Both the position numbers and the translations under genes were made by a program. The notes under the pieces are model-generated. The model had not been told where the DNA came from and ran no database searches. It saw nothing but the letters and a program-made list of their open reading frames with translations. From assembly GCA_016286835.1 (NCBI GenBank), contig JAEEUD010000095.1, positions 1 to 7,088 on the forward strand: a stretch of 7,088 bases of DNA. The letters run 5' to 3'. Below, piece after piece: positions 1 to 5,628 of the stretch (position 1 is its first letter; each line of letters begins with the position of its first letter). Source of the stretch: Pyramidobacter sp. GTDB lineage: Bacteria; Synergistota; Synergistia; Synergistales; Dethiosulfovibrionaceae.

Positions 1-3000
1 CGCTGCCGCTTCGCGGCGGTAGGCGATGAGGCTGTCGAGGTCGCCGGCGATCTGCTCTTTGTCGCGCTTGTTCTTGGCGTAAGTGTTGATCTTCTTGACG
101 AAGCCGCTTTCGGCGAACATGCGCGGCAGCGCCCATTTCTGCTGGATGTCGTTCCATTCGCTCCGCAGCGCTTCGCCGTCCTGCTGGAGGAAGCTGTCGC
201 GGTAATCCCGTTCCAGCTGACCGGCGATCCCGCCGGCGGCCGAGTAGCGGCGGGCCATCTCGCGCACGCCGGCCAGGTCGGCCTGGGCGTTTTCGCTCCG
301 CGCCCACTCGCGCGGGAAGGCTTTCCACGCCGTCAGTTCGGCGGCGATGTCGCGCAGTCTTTTGTACTCGCGCTTCTTCTCCGGCGCGGGGAGACCGCAC
401 GCCTCAGCCAGCGCCGCGGCGGCGCGCTCGAGGCGGTTCAGGCTCTTTTCGTACGGCTCGAGCAGCGGCGGGATCTGGCTGCGCAGTTTCTGCGAGTATT
501 CCGTCTCGGCGACGAGACGCAGCGGATGACCGGCCGGATGCCCCACGGCGGAGGCCGCGGCGGTCAGGCTTTTCAGCAGCGACTCGTTGGCTTCGAGGTC
601 GGCGGCCGTCCATCCCGCGGCGGTCGCGTAATCAAGGCGCACGCCGGCGTCGTCGCGGCCGCTCAGCGGCTCGTAGGCGCCGATCATGGAGTAGACGGAG
701 AGACCGCTCGTGCGCGGGCGGTGCAGCGCGCGCGGATAGCCGGAAAGCTGCGCGCGCAGGGAAGCGGCCTGCTCGGCCTTCTGGCGGTACACTTCCGACG
801 GCGCGCCGCGCGTGATCTCCGTGGCGGCTTTGAGCTGGTCGAGCACGTCCTTCTTGCGCGCCTTGTTGGAATGCAGTTCCAGACAGAACGGATCCAGCCC
901 CAGCTTGCGCAGGCGCTTCTGGACGACCGACAGCGCGGCCATCTTCTCGGCCACGAAGAGCACCGTCTTGCCGCGGGCCAGCAGGTTGATGATCATGCCG
1001 GTGATCGTCTGCGACTTGCCCGTGCCGGGCGGCCCGTGCAGCACGAACGTTTCGCCGGCCACGGCCGCCTTGACCGCGTAGAGCTGCGAGGCGTCCACGG
1101 GCAGCGGCAGCAGCAGGCCGTCCTCGTCGATCTCGTCGGCGCTCTCGAGCGGCGGTGCGTCCCAGCTCAGGCGGCCGTCCATCAGGCTCTGGACGACCTT
1201 GTTCTTTTCCAGGTCGCCCATGCGGTTGCGGATGTCGTTCCACATCACGAAGCGCGAGAACGAGAAGATGCCGACGAAAGCGGATTCGATCACGTCCCAG
1301 CGCTTCTGCGTCATCACCGCGCGGCGCACGGCCGTGAACACGCGGACCACGTCGACGCCGTGCTGGTCCGTCGGCAGAGGATCGAGGCCGGGGATGACGA
1401 TGCCGAAGTTCTGGCGCAGCATCTCCAGCAGCGTCACGTTCATCACGGCGTCCTCGTCGCGCAGGCGCAGGCAGTAGCCCTTGTTGGCCGCCTTGCGCGC
1501 GATCTCTACCGGCAGCAGCACGAGCGGCGCGTAACGCGGACGCTCGCTGCGGTCGGTCTCGTACCATTTCAGCAGCCCCAGCGACAGATACAGACTGTTG
1601 GCGCCGTTTTCTTCGATTGCCGTCTTCGCGGCGCGATACAGTTCCTTCACGGTGCGGGCCAGCTCGGCCTCGCTCATCAGCGCACGCAGGCGGCCGTTCT
1701 GCGCCTCCGAAGCGAGCAGCTCCTTCGCGCCGGCCAGTTCCGCGAGCGGTTCAAGGCTTCTGGCCGCACTCTCGGAGAGGTGCCATTCGCTCGGGCGCGG
1801 CTCGATCGTGAACTGCCGCCCGTCGGAGAGCGCGTCTTCGAGCGCGGGCAGCGACGGCGCCAGCACGGGGATCATGTTCTTCGACGAGCGCAGGTTGATC
1901 AGCGCGTTGCGCAGGCCCAGGTCGAGCAGCTTGCGCTCCCACTGGCGGATCTTCCGGGCGCGCGTGTCCAGCTCCGTGCCGTCCTGCGCCTCGCCGATCC
2001 GTTCGGCCAGGTCCTCCGGCGCGGCCGTCAGGTCTTCGCGGGCGACGCGCGGTTCTTCCACCGTCCAGCCCTGATCGCCCTGCACGCGCTGCGGCAGCGG
2101 GCGGATGCCGGCCAGACGGGCGCGGTGCACGTCAAGCACCATGCGCACCGGTTCGGCGCCGTTCAGCTGCGCGGCGCCCTGCGTCCTGGCCTCGTCGAAG
2201 CCACACGTGCGCCCCGCGCACAGACACGTGCACTCCATCACGGCGATCTCGGCGATGCCTTCGGCCATGCGTTTGCTCACGAGCGAAGGATCGTCCTTGA
2301 CGGCCTCCTGGAACGTCATCTCCTCCAGCCACACGCCGGCGAACGCGTGCCCGCGGCTGAGCAGCAGCAGGGGATACAGCCCCGCGGCTTCGAGGCACGA
2401 GGCGTAGAGCAGCGACAGGTCGAGGCACGAGCCCAGCCGGTCGCGCACGATCGCGTCACACAGCCGCACGCGCTGTCCTGCCGTCTCAAAGCTGGCCGGC
2501 GGCACGGCGTAGACGATGTTCAGCTCCTGAATGGCCGCGTAGATGGCCGCTGCCTGCTTCAGCACGCGGTTGGGATTCTGCGTCTGGTACGCGTCGAACG
2601 ACGGACTGCCCGTCCACTGTTCGAGCAGTTTCGCTGCGCGCGAAAGGATCTTCGTGATCTCGACGTGATTGGGCGTCACGAACGCCGCCAGCAGCTCGGG
2701 ATAATAGCTGTCGCCGTGCCATTCGTCAAAGGCCAGGAACGTCACGTCGGACGACGCGGCGGCGACTTTCTCGCCGTCAAGCCACGCCTCGACCTCCACC
2801 GTGCCGTTCACGCGCTCCGTCAGCGACGCCAGCAGCGGCGCGTTCAGCGACACCTCGGCGTCGGTCAGCTCGGCCGCGCCGCCGGCGGGAACGCCGGCCA
2901 CGAAAAACGACGCCGGCTGCACAAAACCGTCCGGCGAGCTGACGCGCAGCTCCACGTTTTCCGCCGGCGCTTCGCCCGCGTTGCTCACGGCGATGCGGCG

Positions 3001-3237
3001 CACGAGCGGCAGACCGTTCTGCTGCTGCGCGTAGTTGACCACCGGCGTCAGCTGCACGTCGAGCGCGATCAGCGCGCGGGAGGCGGTTCCGTTTCCCCCG
3101 GCCGCTTCGTTCTGCGCGTCTGCCGGCTGTTCGTTCGTCACGTCCGGAGCGGCGAACTGCGTGCCGGCCTCCGTTGCTTTGCCCATGTCGGCTGTGCCCG
3201 GCGTTGATTCGGCCATCGTCGTTTTTTCCTCGTCCAT
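1..3237 (-). CDS. Large DUF4011-family superfamily 1 helicase with N-terminal transglutaminase-like domain (C-terminal part outside window)
   Basis: The frame is open for 1079 codons from ATG at 3237 to the window edge, with no stop, so this is the N-terminal part of a longer protein (family members are roughly 1900-2100 residues). The start follows a good ribosome binding site (GAGGGG, 3244-3249, 6 nt spacing). Residues 1-50 are Ala/Glu/Thr-rich and probably disordered. Residues 50-170 look like a beta-sandwich (VVNYAQQQNGLPLVRRIAV ... LASLTERV). Residues 195-380 are transglutaminase-like, with RLGSCLDLSLLYASCLEAAG and RGHAFAGVWLEE giving a candidate triad Cys271, His297 and Asp315/316. DUF4011 starts near Trp433 (QWERKLLDLGLRNALINL). 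The helicase core has Walker A GPPGTGKS at 735-742, then FVAEKMAALSVV and LELHSNK (786-792). Motifs II-VI and any Vsr/DUF559 nuclease or DUF3320 domain would lie off the left edge. The role is probably ATP-driven nucleic acid remodelling in the cytoplasm. From memory, this architecture has been reported as a defence gene, but function here is inferred. The gene is much more GC-rich than the rest of the window. Confidence 0.93.
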   Translation of the reverse strand, partial: MDEEKTTMAESTPGTADMGKATEAGTQFAAPDVTNEQPADAQNEAAGGNGTASRALIALDVQLTPVVNYAQQQNGLPLVRRIAVSNAGEAPAENVELRVSSPDGFVQPASFFVAGVPAGGAAELTDAEVSLNAPLLASLTERVNGTVEVEAWLDGEKVAAASSDVTFLAFDEWHGDSYYPELLAAFVTPNHVEITKILSRAAKLLEQWTGSPSFDAYQTQNPNRVLKQAAAIYAAIQELNIVYAVPPASFETAGQRVRLCDAIVRDRLGSCLDLSLLYASCLEAAGLYPLLLLSRGHAFAGVWLEEMTFQEAVKDDPSLVSKRMAEGIAEIAVMECTCLCAGRTCGFDEARTQGAAQLNGAEPVRMVLDVHRARLAGIRPLPQRVQGDQGWTVEEPRVAREDLTAAPEDLAERIGEAQDGTELDTRARKIRQWERKLLDLGLRNALINLRSSKNMIPVLAPSLPALEDALSDGRQFTIEPRPSEWHLSESAARSLEPLAELAGAKELLASEAQNGRLRALMSEAELARTVKELYRAAKTAIEENGANSLYLSLGLLKWYETDRSERPRYAPLVLLPVEIARKAANKGYCLRLRDEDAVMNVTLLEMLRQNFGIVIPGLDPLPTDQHGVDVVRVFTAVRRAVMTQKRWDVIESAFVGIFSFSRFVMWNDIRNRMGDLEKNKVVQSLMDGRLSWDAPPLESADEIDEDGLLLPLPVDASQLYAVKAAVAGETFVLHGPPGTGKSQTITGMIINLLARGKTVLFVAEKMAALSVVQKRLRKLGLDPFCLELHSNKARKKDVLDQLKAATEITRGAPSEVYRQKAEQAASLRAQLSGYPRALHRPRTSGLSVYSMIGAYEPLSGRDDAGVRLDYATAAGWTAADLEANESLLKSLTAAASAVGHPAGHPLRLVAETEYSQKLRSQIPPLLEPYEKSLNRLERAAAALAEACGLPAPEKKREYKRLRDIAAELTAWKAFPREWARSENAQADLAGVREMARRYSAAGGIAGQLERDYRDSFLQQDGEALRSEWNDIQQKWALPRMFAESGFVKKINTYAKNKRDKEQIAGDLDSLIAYRREAAA

Positions 3238-3287
3238 AGCGTTCCCCTCGAATCTGTCGGAAAATGAGTGCGGTTCCTTTCAGTATT

Positions 3288-3316
3288 TTTATAAACGTAA
3301 ACGCGTGAAAATGCAA
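3288..3316 (-). promoter_or_regulatory. Predicted sigma-70 promoter of the helicase gene
   Basis: On the minus strand, -35 TTGCAT (3311-3316) and -10 TATAAA (3288-3293) are separated by exactly 17 bp. The predicted start near 3281 leaves a leader of about 44 nt before the ATG at 3237. The promoter lies downstream of the terminator hairpin at 3373-3421, so the helicase appears to be transcribed independently of the XRE gene. Confidence 0.65.
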
Positions 3317-3339
3317 GGATTTTAGCGCGGAAAAATGCA
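3302..3339 (-). repeat. Tandem 14-bp direct repeat over the helicase -35 region (candidate operator)
   Basis: On the minus strand TGCATTTTTCCGCG (3326-3339) and TGCATTTTCACGCG (3302-3315) match at 12 of 14 positions with a 24-bp period. The proximal copy covers the -35 hexamer, a good position for a regulator. The binding protein is unknown; the XRE regulator upstream is one candidate. Confidence 0.4.
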
Positions 3340-3372
3340 TGAACGCGCTCTAGAAACGTTCCGCATAGAACC

Positions 3373-3421
3373 AAAAAGCCTTCGCGGCGAAAGTTTCACA
3401 CGAAACTTTTGCCGCGAAGGC
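3373..3421 (-). terminator. Strong rho-independent terminator between the XRE and helicase genes
   Basis: Arms 3378-3396 and 3403-3421 form a 19-bp stem with a single G-T wobble and a 6-nt loop. Read on the minus strand the stem is followed by TTTTT (3377-3373). It lies about 180 nt past the XRE stop codon and just before the helicase promoter. The plus-strand side is also T-rich, so it may work in both directions, but no plus-strand gene is visible. Confidence 0.85.
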
Positions 3422-3601
3422 TCCTTTTATATTCTTTTATACTCTGCACCTTATATAGGGCAGATGATCGCGGAGAAGCGCGAAAGGTAAAAATAACGGC
3501 CAGCTAAGTATTAAGTGCCGGCAATTCAATTCATGTTTGGTGCGCTCCGAAGCGGCCGGTAAAACGACAGGAAACTCAAAACGCTTTAACGAAGAACGGG
3601 A
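3422..3601. other. Gene-free spacer downstream of the XRE gene
   Basis: This is the remainder of the 364-base gap between the XRE and helicase genes. I find no credible open frame with a ribosome binding site, no RNA gene and no clear repeat. It probably forms the 3' untranslated region of the XRE transcript before the hairpin at 3373-3421. Confidence 0.5.
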
Positions 3602-4003
3602 TCATTTCTGCGTTTCGTTATCGACATTCCCTTTCAGCAACACGATCGCTTCGCGCAGTTCAGCCAGTTTCTCAAGATTGCTCTGCAATGACTGTCCCAT
3701 GTCCCGTTGTTTCTGTTCAATCACCGCGATCGAATCAAGGATCTGTTCAAGCCTCTGTGTCGAGCTCAACTTTGCTGACGGTCCTTCATTCTTTGCGCTG
3801 ACAGGGATACGCAGCGCGTTCAGAAGCTCCAGCCCGGAAATGTCCAGCGCCTTGATGATCTCAACCAGCAGTTCGACCGATGGCGTTGCCACTTCGCTCT
3901 CGATCTTGCTGATATGCGTCTGATCAATGTGCAGACGTTCGCTCAGTTCCTGTTGAGTAAGGAACTTCTCTTTGCGTTTTTTGCGGACTAACTCACCGAA
4001 CAT
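3602..4003 (-). CDS. Small XRE/Cro-type transcriptional regulator with C-terminal coiled coil
   Basis: This 133-residue protein has an N-terminal HTH_3 domain over about residues 3-65. The pattern LTQQELSERLHIDQTHISKIE (15-35) followed by PSVELLVEIIKALDIS (41-56) is typical of XRE/Cro repressors. Residues 80-124 (RLEQILDSIAVIEQKQRDMG and onward) have regular hydrophobic spacing and few helix breakers, so they probably form a coiled coil for dimerisation. The start is well fixed: an in-frame TAA lies seven codons upstream and GAAGGAGA (4013-4020) precedes the ATG. No ligand-binding, peptidase or toxin domain is present. It sits between a LysR-type regulator and the large helicase, each with its own promoter. 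A palindrome inside its own promoter suggests autoregulation, and it could also control the helicase, but nothing here proves that. Its codon use is less GC-rich than that of the helicase. Confidence 0.9.
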   Translation of the reverse strand: MFGELVRKKRKEKFLTQQELSERLHIDQTHISKIESEVATPSVELLVEIIKALDISGLELLNALRIPVSAKNEGPSAKLSSTQRLEQILDSIAVIEQKQRDMGQSLQSNLEKLAELREAIVLLKGNVDNETQK

Positions 4004-4040
4004 TGCCCCCGATCTCCTTCTTTAAATAACAATTGCTTCG

Positions 4041-4070
4041 ATTATAAAAAACTCTGCGTTTTTTGAACAA
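4041..4070 (-). promoter_or_regulatory. Predicted sigma-70 promoter of the XRE gene
   Basis: On the minus strand, -35 TTGTTC (4065-4070) and a consensus -10 TATAAT (4041-4046) are separated by 18 bp. The predicted start is near 4034, giving a leader of about 30 nt before the ATG at 4003. The promoter is part of the repeat shared with the LysR leader. Confidence 0.7.
4046..4064. promoter_or_regulatory. Palindrome between -35 and -10 of the XRE promoter (candidate operator)
   Basis: AAAAAAC (4046-4052) and GTTTTTT (4058-4064) form a perfect 7-bp inverted repeat with a 5-bp centre, filling the promoter spacer exactly. XRE regulators commonly bind short palindromes here to repress themselves. 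The A/T tracts make a chance palindrome more likely than usual, and the second copy of the shared promoter does not keep the symmetry. Confidence 0.4.
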
Positions 4071-4115
4071 TATCAGAAATCGTTGGACTCCATCACCATT
4101 TTTTATGGCATGCAC

Positions 4116-4156
4116 AAAAAACAGGCCGGGAATGTCACGGCATTCCCGGCCTGTTT
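4116..4156 (-). terminator. Rho-independent terminator of the LysR-type gene
   Basis: A perfect 16-bp stem (4119-4134 with 4141-4156) and a 6-nt loop are followed on the minus strand by a run of T (4121-4116, its first bases within the stem). It starts about 18 nt after the LysR stop codon at 4174-4176. Confidence 0.92.
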
Positions 4157-4173
4157 ATCACTGTCTGTCACGA

Positions 4174-5088
4174 TCAAAACGTGCCGGCCAGCTCGCGCAG
4201 AAGGTCAAGCAGTCTCTGCGCTGCGGCGGAAATTACGGCGTTGCGCCTGACGGCAACGAGAAGCGGATACGGCACACTGTATTGGCGTTCGATGGCAAAA
4301 ACTCCGCGACGGCGCAACGTTTCGGAAACCAGTTTGGACGGCAGCATCGTGGAGCCGTAGTCGACCTGTGCCAGCGCATTGATCGTGTTGATGTATTGGC
4401 ACGACAGCCGTACGACCGGATCGATGCCGGCTTTCTGAAAAATCTGGTCGCAGACCTGACGGCTGCGCAAGGCTTTCTGCGTCAGCACGAGGGGCTCGTT
4501 GCGGAAAAATTCGAGATTGAGATACGGTCGGGTGTCGTCTTCGCGGTAATAAATGTATTTTTGATAACGGGTCGTGCTTCGGGGGATTACGACCATTTCG
4601 TCCGCGCTGAGCTCAAACGTCTCAAGATCGGGAGATTTTACTGGCGCGCGTAAAATGCCGAGTTCCAGTTCCCCGCGCAGGAGCGCCGCTTCCAGCTCGT
4701 CACTGAACATATCGACGGGCATGACGTTGATCTGCGGGTGGCGCAAGCTAAATTGCGGCAGCACGTAGGGCAAGATATAGGCCGCCTGAGCTTCGGTGAG
4801 GCCGACCCGGACCTCGCCGATGATGGCATTTTTGAGATCGGAAATGTCGTTGAGCAGCCGTTCATGCTCCGCGATCATCCGCCGCGCAAACTCCACAAAT
4901 CGCTGCCCTTCGCGCGTGACGGTGACGCCGTTCTGAGCGCGTACAAAGACCGCCGCTCCCAGTTCCTTTTCGATCTTCTGCACGCACTGACTCAACGCCG
5001 GCTGCGCGACAAACAGGCGCGACGCCGCGCGTGTGATGTTCTGCTCTTCGGCAATGACGGTAAGATACTTCAGGTCACGAAGATTCAT
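4174..5088 (-). CDS. LysR-type transcriptional regulator
   Basis: The protein is 304 residues, the usual LysR-family length. The winged helix-turn-helix is at the N-terminus (MNLRDLKYLTVIAEE), with recognition region ITRAASRLFVAQPALSQCVQ (18-37) and the linker KIEKELGAAVFVR. The effector domain begins near residue 91 (GEVRVGLTEAQAAYILPYVL), with GELELGILRAP (139-149) and a C-terminal half typical of type 2 periplasmic-binding folds. Start: MNLRDLKYL is the family's normal N-terminus and GGGAGG (5094-5100) lies just upstream. Such proteins bind DNA as tetramers at T-N11-A dyads near -65 and respond to a small metabolite; the ligand cannot be told from sequence. No divergent target is adjacent, because the leader runs into an insertion sequence. 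A good terminator follows the gene, so it is a single-gene unit. The gene looks intact. Confidence 0.95.
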   Translation of the reverse strand: MNLRDLKYLTVIAEEQNITRAASRLFVAQPALSQCVQKIEKELGAAVFVRAQNGVTVTREGQRFVEFARRMIAEHERLLNDISDLKNAIIGEVRVGLTEAQAAYILPYVLPQFSLRHPQINVMPVDMFSDELEAALLRGELELGILRAPVKSPDLETFELSADEMVVIPRSTTRYQKYIYYREDDTRPYLNLEFFRNEPLVLTQKALRSRQVCDQIFQKAGIDPVVRLSCQYINTINALAQVDYGSTMLPSKLVSETLRRRGVFAIERQYSVPYPLLVAVRRNAVISAAAQRLLDLLRELAGTF

Positions 5089-5146
5089 ATGTGCCTCCCT
5101 TCCCCGTTGACATCACATTTTTTGATGATGAGGATCGGTATTCTGA

Positions 5147-5174
5147 ATACTACAGGTGGATTTCTATTTAGCAA
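5147..5174 (-). promoter_or_regulatory. Possible proximal promoter of the LysR gene
   Basis: On the minus strand, TTGCTA (5169-5174) and TAGTAT (5147-5152) are 16 bp apart, a moderate sigma-70 match. Downstream, ATC-N9-GAT at 5112-5126 resembles a LysR-type box and could allow autorepression, but it lies in T-rich DNA and may be chance. Confidence 0.3.
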
Positions 5175-5182
5175 TATCATGA

Positions 5183-5264
5183 GATTATAACAACATGCTG
5201 CGTCATTTGAGAAATACATAAAATAGCTGGACTCCATTGCCTTTTCTTATGGTACGCAGAAAAA
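5183..5264 (-). repeat. Promoter-operator repeat, copy B (upstream of the LysR gene)
   Basis: This is the partner of the segment at 4040-4120. The 37-bp core is 5228-5264, with TGGACTCCAT and the dyad CCAT-N11-ATGG (5234-5252). The dyad centre at 5243 is about 66 bp upstream of the predicted start, almost the same geometry as copy A. Most core differences are transitions, so the copies have diverged for some time. No terminator hairpin precedes this copy. Confidence 0.75.
5184..5213 (-). promoter_or_regulatory. Predicted distal promoter of the LysR gene
   Basis: On the minus strand, consensus -10 TATAAT (5184-5189) and a weaker -35 TTCTCA (5208-5213) are 18 bp apart, the same spacing as the XRE promoter. 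The predicted start is near 5177, giving a leader of about 89 nt before the ATG at 5088. A weak -35 with an upstream dyad is what an activator-dependent promoter looks like. Confidence 0.55.
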
Positions 5265-5577
5265 GCGAAACATGGGGCCTTGATCGTTCGGCATGACGGC
5301 GAATTCTGATTGGGGGCTTCTGTTATTCCGGAATCAAAGGGCAGTTTTCTGTTGCAGCGTTCACGGGCTGCATCAATTACCGTTACTTGTTCAGATGTGA
5401 TCTTGTTCCTCGTTCTCATTCTGCAGCAACCTGGTAGACAGTACGTATTTTGTTTTAATGATTATATTTGAAAAGGTAAAAATATTATCCCACCTTTTTC
5501 ACGATAATGCAACCTTCTTACCTCACCTGAAAAATGAATAAAATTCTTTTATTAGGATTAATATTCCTATTTCGGTC
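5265..5577. other. Intergenic stretch between the LysR leader and the insertion sequence
   Basis: I support no gene here. A minus-strand open frame of 80 codons (5177-5419) has no ribosome binding site, runs into copy B and resembles no family I know. The part beyond about 5440 is strongly AT-rich, with small inverted repeats: AATAAAA/TTTTATT (5537-5553) and TAGGA-N7-TCCTA (5553-5569). If the LysR protein once had a divergent target, its promoter region would have been on this side. Confidence 0.5.
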
Positions 5578-5628
5578 TGTCAATGCTCAGTAAAAATGTC
5601 ACCCTAAGTGCTCAATGAAAATGTCACT
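5578..5628 (+). repeat. Left terminal inverted repeat (boxes L1 and L2)
   Basis: It contains two direct copies of a 19-bp box, GCTCAGTAAAAATGTCACC (5585-5603) and GCTCAATGAAAATGTCACT (5610-5628). The transposase stop codon at 5624-5626 lies inside L2. Paired boxes at each end are a familiar layout for transposase binding sites. Confidence 0.75.

Larger units (their letters stand above)
4040..4120 (-). repeat. Promoter-operator repeat, copy A (upstream of the XRE gene)
   Basis: This 81-bp segment aligns with 5183-5264 at about 61 of 81 positions with one single-base gap. The best part is 37 bp (4084-4120, 30/37 identical), containing TGGACTCCAT and the dyad CCAT-N11-ATGG (4090-4108). Conservation resumes at TCAAA, CGCAG and TATAATC. 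The dyad is centred at 4099, about 65 bp upstream of the predicted XRE start. The distal end overlaps the T-run of the LysR terminator. Confidence 0.75.

Noticed and set aside
632..1567. A minus-strand open frame of 311 codons
   Set aside because: It lies in another frame of the helicase gene and is rich in Arg, Ala and Gly with no domain, whereas the helicase frame through the same bases encodes Walker A.
526..3207. A plus-strand open frame of 893 codons
   Set aside because: It is antisense to the helicase. Its translation is low-complexity (Arg, His, Gln and Val rich) with no recognisable domain, while the minus strand encodes clear family motifs. Long antisense frames are common in GC-rich genes.
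3494..3575. Strings resembling cloning-vector primer sites (ACGGCCAG, GTAAAACGAC, AGGAAAC)
   Set aside because: The pieces are short, in the wrong order and not joined as in vector sequence. Coincidence.
3537..3923. A plus-strand open frame of 128 codons
   Set aside because: It is the antisense shadow of the XRE gene, Ser-rich, without a ribosome binding site.
5177..5419. A minus-strand open frame of 80 codons upstream of the LysR gene
   Set aside because: It has no ribosome binding site and no recognised family, and its end overlaps the promoter-operator repeat. In copy A the aligned bases contain an in-frame stop, so the similarity is not coding.
5471..5504. Imperfect inverted repeat TGAAAAGGT / ACCTTTTTCA
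   Set aside because: It has a bulge, a long loop and no T-run on either strand, so it is not a convincing terminator or operator.
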